A stretch of DNA of 64,000 nucleotides from Cordilura impudica (lineage: Eukaryota; Arthropoda; Insecta; Diptera; Scathophagidae), in the NCBI GenBank assembly GCA_963682025.1, contig OY821519.1, positions 191,217,867-191,281,866 on the forward strand, given 5' to 3'. Under the pieces are notes generated by a model. It did no database searches and had not been told where the DNA came from. It was given only the letters and a program-made list of their open reading frames with translations. Positions 35,549 to 45,348 of this stretch are shown here, one piece after another (the stretch's first letter is position 1; every line of letters begins with the position of its first letter). The position numbers and the translations under genes were made by a program.

Positions 35549-38047
35549 TATTAGCAAAAATAAAATTGAAACTTATTTGGAAATATCGCACAGACATTGC
35601 AAATTATGATTCCTAACTTTGACTTTGGGGCATTTTGACCTTTTTCATTGCAAAAATCATAACTTTTAAACTAATTAAGGTATTTTAAAAACTATAAATG
35701 ATTTTGAAATACTACTTCCTTAAGTCAGTGATGAGATCTATTAAAAATCTTTGAAATCGGTTCACGTTTGGACCTAGTCCCCTTACAACACTTCTTCAAA
35801 ATTTTGTTAAAATGCCACAAAAGACGACAAATTTGCTAATTTCTGTATTATATTTAAAAAAAATTTACAAAAATAGTGCAAAAACACTGTGAAACTTTAA
35901 TGAAATCGGAACACTTTTGGACCTATTTTCCCGATATTTTTTATAAAGAAAAACACACAAAGTTCACAAAATTCCAAATTTTACATTGAAATTTTGTTAA
36001 TTAACCATTCAAGAGACCTATAATTTCACAATACATATTTTCATTGAAAAATCTGATGCAGCGATACAACTTCATTTGCTATGTTTAGTAAATATTGTAT
36101 ATTGTATCATAACATATCAGTCCCAAGGGAATGCCAGTTTTTATGAAAACGACAAAACAAATACATACAATTTTAACAGCATAAATAATAATAAAATAAA
36201 AAAATGACAAATAATGCAAATAACAGTAAGTTTATTTTTATAAAAATTAATGTTTATATTTTTTGTATGTATTTTCTCTTTCAGTCTCAACCAAAACATT
36301 TTAATTTTTTTTTTTGTATTCTAAATTTTAATGGAAGAGGAACGTAATTAAAACTCCAGGGTATATCTTATGACCAAAAAGCAAACACCGACATGTGCTT
36401 TCTCTTATACGAAATAACAGAAGTGACGAAGCGACCTCTCCTCGTTGGGTCGATAATTAACAAAGGAAACGTTTTACATTATGAAAATACAACTGACTGT
36501 TCACAACAAATGATTGTATATGTATATTAATAGAAAATACAACATACAACACCTGTTGTGAATTGCCCAATTGTTTAAATCCGAAAGTCTAGAAAAAAAA
36601 AACTACTCTAATATAATATATTAAATTAATATTAAATTTTTTATATATATTTCAGATACACATCTTTGAAATATTTCTAATATTAATATATTATATACAT
36701 TAAGTTATTTAGTATTTTTTTTAAGCTAGTATAATTTTTTTATTAGTTTGTTCTTTTTAAAATAGTCATTAACATTGGGAGCGATATCTAATAGGCTTAA
36801 CATATCGGAGCTATAATGATGTTCTTCAAAATATTTTCGAGATCTTACATGTCTTCGTGATCAAATTAGTGGGTCTGAAAAGGCCGCCAACGTATTGAAA
36901 AAGTCCTCATAATTCGTTGTTTTAATTTCGTTGTTTTAAGTTTTTAAGTGCAAATTTTTTATTATGTTAAATTCATTTTTTGAGCTGGCATCAGTTCAAA
37001 AGTATCTAATTGTTGCAAAATATATACACTGTAAGTTTTTTATCTTTAAAAAATAATCTAGGTGGCGCAAGGAAATTTTTTTGTATTTATTAATTTTTTT
37101 TTTTTTTGACTGTAAATTTCTTATTATATTGAATTCATTAACAAAATTTGAACACTGAAAATTTTGGGCCGCTTAAAAGTAATTCAGACAGCGCAAGAGG
37201 ATTTTTTATGGTGCTGAATTCAATAATTAATTTGCAGGTTGTATTATTGCCAATACATAAAAATTACAAAACATTAACTATCTTCTAAAAACACTTCGCT
37301 ATCCTATCAAAATCAAAATAAAATATGAAAAAAAATTAAAATTTCTGTTTTCAAGCACCAAAAAAAATCGTGAAAAATAAGAAAAAAATCCGAAAAAATT
37401 TGATAATATTTGGTATTTTATAACCTTTAAAATATAGCTTTAAAATCGATTAATTTTTCACTGAGTTGTGGCAAAACAGTGTATGTTTAGATGTTTTTAC
37501 AACTTTATGGTTGTTGCGTACAGACTGGCAATTATATGCAGCCATTTTCACTTTAGCTAGTTACAGTGTTATATTATTAAACCAACTTAGGTAATATCCA
37601 AGTAAATATATTTAAACATTTTTAGTTCTATTCTATCAAAATAGAAAAAGCTACCAAAATATGGTATATTTGAAGAACTGAGACTGTAGAAAAAGTAAAC
37701 GACCAAATAACATCATTTTTGTTTTTTTTAGAAAAAGTTAACTACCAAATAACCTCATTTTTATTTTGTTTTTTAGAAACCCTTTCAAACGACACCAAAA
37801 ACATTATAATCGGTTTACCAATTTGCCTACAATCTGATTTGAAAAAGGATATTTTTCAAAAAATTTTGCGCCTTTTTCTAAAAGCTAAAAAAATTCAAAA
37901 TTTGCGGAGCTCTATCATCCACAATTTTTATCCGATTTTAAAATTGTTTATTGATTCTTAATCTGTGAGAAATCTTCTATCTCACACATTTATTGATTTT
38001 ACTGAATGCTTTTGTCAAATTTTTGATTTTTGCCACGCTATTTGGGG
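35549..38047. other. No gene; low-complexity AT-rich DNA
   Basis: Contains a tandem duplication of about 43 bp at 37689-37775 (AGAAAAAGTTAACTACCAAA and its variant AGAAAAAGTAAACGACCAAA). Sequence at 35622-35700 resembles 38040-38130 (TTTGGGG, AAAATCATAACTTTT), indicating two copies of an unnamed repeat. No coding region recognised. Confidence 0.5.
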
Positions 38048-38082
38048 AAAGGCGCCACTGAGCATCGCACAGTGGCGCCTTT
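38048..38082. repeat. 13-bp perfect GC-rich stem-loop
   Basis: AAAGGCGCCACTG and CAGTGGCGCCTTT flank a nine-base loop. The related sequence at about 35622 goes from TTTGGGG straight into the shared downstream part, so the hairpin looks like an addition in this copy. Confidence 0.8.
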
Positions 38083-38949
38083 TGAGTTTTTCGTTGGAAA
38101 AATCATAACTTTTTAATCACTTAAGTTAAAAGGCTTATGAAAGATAATTGTTCAACCTATGAAATAAGTGTCTGAACAAGATGCTACTCCTTCTGGATGT
38201 TTACTTATGGGTTATCAAATTTGAAATTTGTTAACTAAAACATATGATTTTTAACCATTTTATAATTTCTATGTTTGTTTTTCAAAATTTTTATGGTTTA
38301 AAATTATTATCCATAAATAAAAAAAATTAAATTTTATTCACATCAAAATAATTAATACAATTCATAACAGAAGGTATATCTAATAGACAAATCATTTCTG
38401 AACTGTAATTATCTGAATAATAACTCTTTTCGTGATTCCCATGCCACAGAGATGAAATAAATGTATAGGAAGATGCTGCCAACATGTTGAGTAGGTCCTC
38501 TTTTTACGTAACCCTTGAAGTTTTGAACCTTTTCAAGCATCTAAATTTTTTATAAAATTTGTTTAGGGACTCCAGAGCTCCTTCGGAGAGCTCTCCAATT
38601 GGCAAAGACTGACATTCAATTATATCTTTGCCACGCGCCAATATTTTATTGACTGTCGCGGTTAATTACTTCAGTGAAAACAATTCCGACAAAAGTGTCG
38701 ATTATTTGTCTGGACAGAGTTGTATCTTCTGAAATTAATACGAAGTAAAAGCTGTATGGTACGAAAACTGATGCTAACCACACTGCTCATAGGCCTGACT
38801 TTAGGTGAGTGTGTTGAAGCGCAGAACAAAATGTGCAAGTACGAGTGTGAAGGTTCAGGGTTCAAACCTCACGGCCGCCCTAAGTAGGGAAATATAATAC
38901 ATAAACAATCTACTCAATTATAACATAACAATTATCACAATGTTCAATA

Positions 38950-38990
38950 AATCGCTGATGAAGGCTGAAATGCCAGAAACCGGTCCGATT
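38950..38990 (+). ncRNA. Hammerhead ribozyme-like motif (Penelope type)
   Basis: In order: AATCG (38950-38954), core CTGATGA (38955-38961), AGGC-TGAAAT-GCCA (stem II, with an A/A mismatch at its base), GAAA (38976-38979), CCGGT C with cleavage expected after C38985, then CGATT (38986-38990), which pairs with AATCG as stem I. Stem III is the palindrome ACCGGT with no loop, the form reported for minimal type I hammerheads in Penelope-like elements, thought to act as dimers. No Penelope reverse transcriptase was recognised nearby. The A/A mismatch may weaken activity. Confidence 0.55.
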
Positions 38991-39570
38991 AAGAATACAG
39001 TGCAGTTATGAATTTTTGAAATATACGCTTTCTTCTTCTTCTCTACCACGCACCATTGAAACAAAATTAAAATTTGCATATTAATTACAGTATTAATTGC
39101 AATATGTCTGAAAAATGACTTCAAATCTAACAAAAGTGATGCAGTTTACGGAGCATATTCTACATATTTTATGGAATTAACCTTTTTTTTCCGTTTAAAA
39201 TATCTCTTAATGATTTAATTGTCAATTCCAGTGATTTTCAAAAAATCTCCGCAAAGTGTTTTCTTCATTTGAGTTCCCTTGTCCACACCTGAAGTAGTCT
39301 ACTTTTAGTCACCTTCCTTGAAAAACGAATCCTCTACTCGGTTCTTTCTGCTCTACTGCTAATCCTTATCTAATGTATTTGTATCAAAGTTTTCCTGCTT
39401 TTGTGGAAGAGTATACGCCAATTTTAGCAAAAGGACCATACACCATACATCTTTGCGTGCAATCGTGAGATTCCATATTTATAATTGCTCTCCTTGTAGT
39501 AGAATCGTTCAAATTCCCGAGGTTTTTTGCGTGTTCTGGGCAAGCTCAAGACGAACATTTTGGGAAGAAT

Positions 39571-40233
39571 AACAAGAAAAAAGTCTATAGCAGGTCTCGA
39601 CCGACTATACGATACCCTATACAATGCCCTATCTCTTAGATACAGCTAACTAAATATAGGAAATATTAATATAGGCATAGCTCATATCGGATGCTATATT
39701 TAAATGGGGATTACGTTGAAAAATGGACCGATCCCGACCATATTGGGTAAGGTCAATTACTCTTTACAAACACATATACAAACAAAATTTGAAAAAAATC
39801 TGTGCACTATTTTCTTTTTATATATATTTAAGTGGAGATCGGAAATCAGCTTCATATGGGGGTTATGCCTAAAAATTGTCATATAACGTTGATTCCTGGA
39901 CTACTGATAAATGGATGTAATAAATATACACAAACCTAATTTTGAAGGCTCTGTATGATAATTTCGATATTATGGCAATTTCATTCGTTCTCATAGAGAT
40001 CATTTGTGTGGGGACTAAGTTTGAACATGGACCAATTTTCAAAAATTTTAACAGCGTTCGTCCTATTGCCGGTAGAAGCTTATATACTAAATTTAATGAA
40101 AATATATTCATATTTGATTACAAAGTTTACATGGACACACAGACGGACGGACATCGCTAAATAAAGTGAATCTGAGTCGATCGGTATAACAAGAGATGGG
40201 TCTATCACAAAGTCATTGACTACATAGTGGTAT
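39571..40233 (+). mobile_element. INE-like element, copy 11, left part (host of the nest)
   Basis: Starts AACAAGAAAAAAGTCTATAG, keeps the family body and a short ACAGACGGACGGACATC block, and stops at ACATAGTGGTAT. The missing 3' end, GTGGTATAGGGTATAAA, is at 49182-49198. The repeated GTGGTAT (40227-40233 and 49182-49188) is the target duplication of the LINE that split it. Confidence 0.85.
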
Positions 40234-40431
40234 TTGTTTATTTATTTATTTATTTAAATTTGGTATCCTATTCAATAAGACATGAAATCTTCAAAACAGA
40301 ACAGGTTTAAATATGTTAGTTGGAGTTTGATTTACAATACAACTTAAAATTACTGTGACAATATTAAATATTAATATTAAAAAACAATATTGATTTATAT
40401 GCAAATAATACATATTTATAAATGGCATATA

Positions 40432-41620
40432 AAGGGTCCGCCAAATAACTTTTTTTTTTGAAAATGCTATAAAAAAAAAACTACTGAATATTATCTCAAA
40501 TTTCAATTTTTAAGCACATTATCGATTGTGTGCAGCTGTATTTCACCAATGACTTTACGAATATTGTCTTTTAAAGCGTCAATTGTCTCTGGCTTGTTGG
40601 CGTAAAATCTATCTTTGAGGGCACCCCACAAATAATAGTCCAACGCTGTCAAATCGCAGCTCCGAGGTGGCCAAACGACATCAGCTCTGCGGCTGATAAT
40701 GCGATCTTCAAAAACAGGGCGCAAAACATCGAGTGTAGCTTCGGCTGTGTGGCACGTAGCGCCGTCCTTTTGGAACCAAATGTTGCCAATATCATCCTCT
40801 TTAATTTTTGTGAACAACATGGCCCGATAATGATCGCCATTGACTGTAACGGCCACTCCTTGCTCATTTTCGAAGAAAATGGCCCAATTATGCCTCTGGA
40901 CCAAAATCCGCACCAAGCAGTGACTCGTTTTGGGTGTATCGGCTTTTCAATGTATGCGTGCGGGTTTTCCGTGCCCTAAATGCGACAATTTTGCTGGTTT
41001 ACATACCCGCCAAGATCAAAAAGAGCTTCATCTGAAAAGATGATTTTTACGGCAAAATCGGCATCTTCTGTAAGTCGGTCGCAGGCCCACTTAGCGAAGC
41101 GAAAACGCATTGGATGGTCAGTTGGCTTCAACTCCTGAACCAATTGGACTTTGTATGGTCTCATACCAAGGTCTTTATTCAAAATTCGTCTCAATGATGT
41201 CTCCGAAATGTTCAATTCTTGAGAACGACGGTGAATTGATGTTGATGGCGCTTCACGCACACTTTCTGCTGCAGCAGCAATATTCTTGGGTGTACGCACT
41301 GTTTTTGGCTTTTCACGCTTTGGTTTATCGATGAGGATGCCAGTTTCTTTCACTTTTTTCACAAGATAACGAACATACGGAGCTGACGGTGCTTCTCTTC
41401 TTCCAAAATCCGTACGCAATTTTCGCACACATTCTGCAACATTACCATGATTTTCAAAGTAATGTCGCAATATTTCCCAGCGCTGTTCACGCGTACGCAC
41501 AACCATATTCGTTCAGCGGAAGGATAAAACTAATTATCTGTCAAATCAGACATGAGCTAAGTGTTATCGTTCACGAAATAAGCACTAGTTGGGAAAAAAA
41601 ACGTTAGATGGCCGACCCTT
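40432..41620 (-). mobile_element. mariner-like DD41D transposon, copy 2
   Basis: AAGGGTCCGCCA at 40432 and its degraded complement TGGCCGACCCTT at 41609-41620, flanked by TA (40430-40431, 41621-41622). At 1,189 bp it is 117 bp shorter than copy 1; part of the loss is the transposase C-terminus. Inserted in the 3' UTR of LINE 2. Confidence 0.92.
40503..41506 (-). pseudogene. DD41D mariner transposase, broken (copy 2)
   Basis: From ATG 41506 the frame is open for 176 codons through the DNA-binding half and FSDEALFDLGGY (first D; His of copy 1 is Leu here), stopping at a TAG that replaces Trp in NCRIWG (40976-40978). A one-base loss in a T-run near 40878 then shifts the frame. The rest (40916-40503) has VTVNGDHYRAML, QKDGATCHTAEATLDVLRPV (second D intact) and LTALDYYLWG (third D). 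The spacing is 41 residues. A few residues are missing between AML and FTK, and the last ~30 residues are deleted. Copy 1 and copy 2 carry different lesions, so both descend from an active parent independently. Confidence 0.92.
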
Positions 41621-41695
41621 TAGAATTTAGAAAACAAATAAAAATTATATAGTTATTAAAAAATTTTCAATATATATTTGTTAACAGCAAGTTAG

Positions 41696-41862
41696 TATAT
41701 GTGACCTACTTCGAGAAAAGGGATCTCGTGTGTCAAAAAACGGGTTGTGTTAAAAACGGTGGATTCTGGTACCTAAAAGGGTGTAGAAACTTTAAATGCG
41801 TTTTTTTCTCAAAACTTAATTTTCACACACTAGGTCCCTTTTCTCGGAGAAGGTCACATATG
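41696..41862. mobile_element. Small hairpin element in LINE 2
   Basis: ATATGTGACCTACTTCGAGA with AAAGGGATCTCGTGTGT at the left is mirrored by ACACACTAGGTCCCTTTTCT and CGGAGAAGGTCACATA at the right, arms of about 40 bp and ~85 bp between. It could be a tiny MITE; no target duplication identified. Confidence 0.6.
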
Positions 41863-41919
41863 TGTATTGTAAAAAAGTAAAAATATTCTAAATGCATTGT
41901 TGTAAAATTTTCTTTTTGA

Positions 41920-42186
41920 AAAATGAGCCGTTGCTGATTCCTTTAATTGTAAAAGGTAAACCATTCCAAAGACGTGCTGCATGTATAAAAAACTGCCATT
42001 CAGATGCCAAAGTATGGTGCCGAAATTGAATTAAATTGTTATTTCTCCGAAGCCTACTAAAACGCAATCGGTTATAAAGATATTCTGGTTACTAATTATT
42101 TTGTGTAAAAAAGTAAGACATCTTATTTTCAATAAGTCATCAAAATTGACACCGAAAATTTGCTTTGAATAAGAAGAATTATTATT
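41920..42186 (-). pseudogene. LINE 2 ORF2, C-terminal piece
   Basis: The minus strand reads YSKQIFGVNFDDLLKIRCLT, then after a frame change EYLYNRLRFSRLRRNNNLIQ and ASEWQFFIHAARLWNGLP. These match in order the C-terminus of LINE 1 (YSKKLYGVTLTDLMKIRTLL; SEWQFYINSVRLWNMLP). It is the continuation of the coding remnant that breaks off at 47699, which shows that LINE 1 inserted between them. Confidence 0.85.
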
Positions 42187-42199
42187 ATTTTCCCCTCAT

Positions 42200-42508
42200 G
42201 ATAAGAACTTTATTTTTAAATCCATTGCTAACTTTCGTAAACAAAACAAAACACCCTTGTTGTTAAATTACATAGGGGAAGATTCTGATCGACCATTTTA
42301 TATAAATGAAAATTTAACCTCATCGAATTTAAAAATACTTCAGGCTGCGGTGAGGCTTAAAAATGCAAAACAATTAAAGTCTGCTTTCACAATGCGTGGC
42401 GTAGTCTATATACGATTAAATAGTGATGACCAACCAGTACGCATTGACAGCATGGATGACCTGATAAACTTTTTTCCTGATGCGGCACAACCTAATGGCA
42501 AAAACTAA
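42200..42508 (+). pseudogene. LINE 1 ORF1, C-terminal fragment
   Basis: An open frame reading YINENLTSSNLKILQAAVRL, then KSAFTMRGVVYIRLNSDDQP and RIDSMDDLINFF. The pattern YxNExLT, basic helix, then a W/G-V-I-R strand and I-x-S-x-x-D-L is that of the C-terminal domain shared by ORF1 proteins of several insect LINEs and the FP family. The N-terminus, with any coiled coil or zinc knuckles, is missing because the LINE copy is 5' truncated. ORF1p would bind the element RNA. Confidence 0.65.
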
Positions 42509-42714
42509 CTTTTTATTTATAATGCCAGTAAATTTAGTTAAATTTTTTTTATTTTCATTTTCATTTTATATTTTATTATTCATTTTATATTTTTTGCTCA
42601 AATACTTTTTGTTTCTCAAACGTAACTTCCTACACTATATAAATTTTTTACTTACAGCTGAACATGCAAAATTATGCCTTGCTAGCGTAGCTTATATCAA
42701 ACACTATTACAATT

Positions 42715-43515
42715 ATGACATCTCATATGGATAGAATGGTATTCAGTTCCAAAGATGTAACTTCTAACATGATCCGTGTACTATGTCAACAGCGTCCTGG
42801 TATTAAGTTGTGTCATATAAACGCTCAGAGTCTAAAGAATAAAATTGATGAGTTTCGATATATCTTTGAAAGCTCTGGTGTAGATATTGTGTGTGTGTCT
42901 GAGACGTGGTCTAATGAATCTGTTCCTGATTCCATTATCGAGTTAAAAGGTTTCAAAATATATCGTTGTGATAGGAAAAGTCCTTGTGGTGGTGTGGCTA
43001 TATATGTAAAAAAAGGGATTGTTAGTAAAATTTGCTGCAGCTCTAACTTTATTGATAGTCCAGGTAATTCCACTGATAATAAAATTGAATATTTATTAGT
43101 TGAGGTTGTAGCCGATAATCGTAAATTACTTGTAGGATCTGTCTATAGACCTAACTGTAGAGTCAGTACAAACTTTTTTAACAAAACAATGGAAACGCTT
43201 ACCCTTAAATATGACGATGTCATAATATGTGGAGACTTTAATTCCAACATCATCACTGAAAGCCATCTTACTAATGACATGAAGTCGATTGGTTTGTCGC
43301 CGACAAATACTGCCATCCCAACACATTTTACCTCTACAACCAACATGCTATTGGATATATTTTTTGTCAGCAACATTGATAAAGTTCTGTTATATGATCA
43401 GCTATCAGCACCTTGCTTCTCCAAACATGATTTAATATTTTTAGCATTTGATTTTCAATTGCAGTATGTTTGTAATGAGGTTACCTTCCATGATTTCAAG
43501 AATATTAACTACTAG
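42715..43515 (+). pseudogene. LINE 1 ORF2, endonuclease part
   Basis: APE-type endonuclease (exonuclease-endonuclease-phosphatase fold) of a non-LTR element. Motifs in order: LCHINAQSLKNKIDEF (catalytic N), VDIVCVSETW (catalytic E), GGVAIYVKKG, LLVGSVYRPN, DDVIICGDFNSNI (catalytic D and N), THFTSTTNMLLDIFFVS (the S/T near the end) and SAPCFSKHDLIFLAF (catalytic S-DH, here KHD). All key residues are present. The frame ends at 43513 only because the Helitron enters there. It would nick target DNA to prime reverse transcription. Confidence 0.9.
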
Positions 43516-45343
43516 ATGTAACCCGGTGTGCTTCGCTACACCCTCCCCCTCCCCCCTACCGAACCGTTAGGAAAGGGCTCACGCAAATACCGTAATTTAG
43601 ATATATCACATTTAATATTAAGTTTGTGTGGGGGTACCACGCGCATTTGTATAATCCCGCCCATTTCTTTGTCTGACTACTTACGTTAATAATAGATGAC
43701 CTGAGACAAATTTGCAAAGCTTTCTCTATCATAGTGCTTAATATATATGATATTAAAAATGTACTTTGTATGGGAGGTGCCACGCCCACTAAAAATATTT
43801 TAAAAAAAATTAAAGCCTGTAGCACCCCCATATCCGCAGTAAGACTATGTGAAAAATTCAGGAAGATCAGATGAGTAGTTACGGAGAGTACCTCCTACAA
43901 AGAAACAAACAAACAAACAAATATTACCTCTTTATTATGTTAGTATAGATTATTAGTATAGATTTTTTATTTCAATGCTTGCTGATGCTGATATACAATA
44001 TTTTTTGTTTTTTCTTTCGGTACAACAATTATCAGATTTTTCGGCGTTCCTACCCTGGAGCAAGGTACATGTAGCTGCCCATGAGAAGAAGATGGATTAT
44101 CCATATTAGCTCTGGCAACACTTAACTGTTGGCCTTGAACTTAGAATATCATTTGGCAATTTTTTTTTTGCGATTTTTGATTTTGCCCATTTTGATTTTG
44201 AAGATTTTTGTTTTTGGGCGATTTTTATTTTTCGCGATTTTTGGGTTTGGAGATTTTTGATTTTGGCGATATATTTTCCATGACAAATCACATTGATAAC
44301 TAATGAACTTGTCAAAAGACTGTCTCCTTCATTGTACTTCATATTTTTTACATAGGAGGTGCCATGCCCACTAATCCCATCCCGCCCAATTTTTATTGGA
44401 CTGCTCACATTAATATCTGATGGACTCATGCAAAATGTCGAGTCTTTCCCTTTTATAGTACACCAGTTATATGACATTAGATATTTATTTTGCATGGGCG
44501 GAACTACACCCACTGCTTCGATCACGCCCAATTTTTTGTTCGACTAATCATACAAATATATGATATATGACATTAAATAGTTACTTCCATGGGGAGTGCC
44601 ACGCCCATTGGTATGAACCCGCCAATTTTTTGTCCGACTACACATACTAATATCTGATGGTGTCGTACAAAGCGTCAAAGCTTCCCTTTTTTAGTACACC
44701 AGTTATATGATATCACATATTTACTTTGTACGTGCGGTGCCACGCCCATTTTTTTGTGCAACTAATCGCATGCATAACTTATGGGCTCACACAAATTCCC
44801 AAGACTCTCTCTATAACAGTACTCCAGATATATGGCATTTTATATTTAATTTGTATTGTAGGTGCCACGCCTATTGGTCCGATATTGCCCATCTTTTGTC
44901 CGACTACTCACATTAATAATAGGTGACACCAAACCAATTTGAAAAGCTCTCTCTATCACACTACTCGAGATATATAATATTGAATAATTACTTGTATGGG
45001 AGGTACCATGCCCACTTCTCCGATCCCGCCCATTTTCGGCGTAACTACTAATATTAACAATAGGTGACCTCACACAAATTTGCAAAGCTCTCCCTTTCAT
45101 AATACTCAATATATGTATATGATATTAAAAATTTACTTTGTGTGGGAGGTGCCACGCCCACTAAAAATATTAGAAAACTTATAGCCTATAGCACTTCCCA
45201 TATCCGCAGTAAGACTCTGTGAAAATTTCAGGAAGATCAGATGGGTAGTTACGGAGATTACCTCCTACAAACAAACAAACAAACAAACAAACAAACAAAC
45301 AAACAAACAAACACACATTACCTCTTTATAATATTAGTATAGA
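43512..45343 (-). mobile_element. Chimeric Helitron inside LINE 1
   Basis: On the minus strand it begins TC at 45343 (A|TCTATACTAATATTATAAAG) and ends CTAG at 43512-43515, preceded by the hairpin GGTGTAGCGAAGCACACC; it lies between host A and T, with no duplication. A second 5' end (TCTATACTAACATAATAAAG at 43949) and a third short one at 43962 lie inside. Between 43.6 and 45.2 kb about nine degenerate monomers carry GGTGCCACGCCCAC or a variant (near 43630, 43770, 44355, 44490, 44590, 44735, 44862, 44998 and 45147). A (CAAA)n run sits near each 5' end. Confidence 0.85.
43985..44115 (-). pseudogene. Helitron helicase C-terminal scrap
   Basis: The minus strand reads GQQLSVARANMDNPSSSHGQ, then LHVPCSRVGTPKNLIIVV. 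The HGQLxVxCSRVGxPxxL motif is the C-terminal PIF1-helicase signature of Helitron replicase. Only about 43 residues remain, flanked by non-coding monomers. It shows that this Helitron derives from an autonomous one. Confidence 0.82.
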
Positions 45344-45348
45344 TAACA

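Noticed and set aside
38850..38882. tRNA T-arm-like sequence GGTTCAGGGTTCAAACCTC
   Set aside because: No acceptor, D or anticodon arms in the right places; no A-box upstream that would make it a SINE head.
38918..39133. 71-codon minus-strand frame over the hammerhead-like motif
   Set aside because: It is antisense to the motif, which has its own explanation; no protein family.
39280..39620. Minus-strand frame near 39424-39624 as a gene
   Set aside because: It runs into the INE-like start and shows no recognisable domain.
43600..45180. CRISPR-like regular array
   Set aside because: Units are long, degenerate and without unique spacers, in a eukaryotic Helitron.
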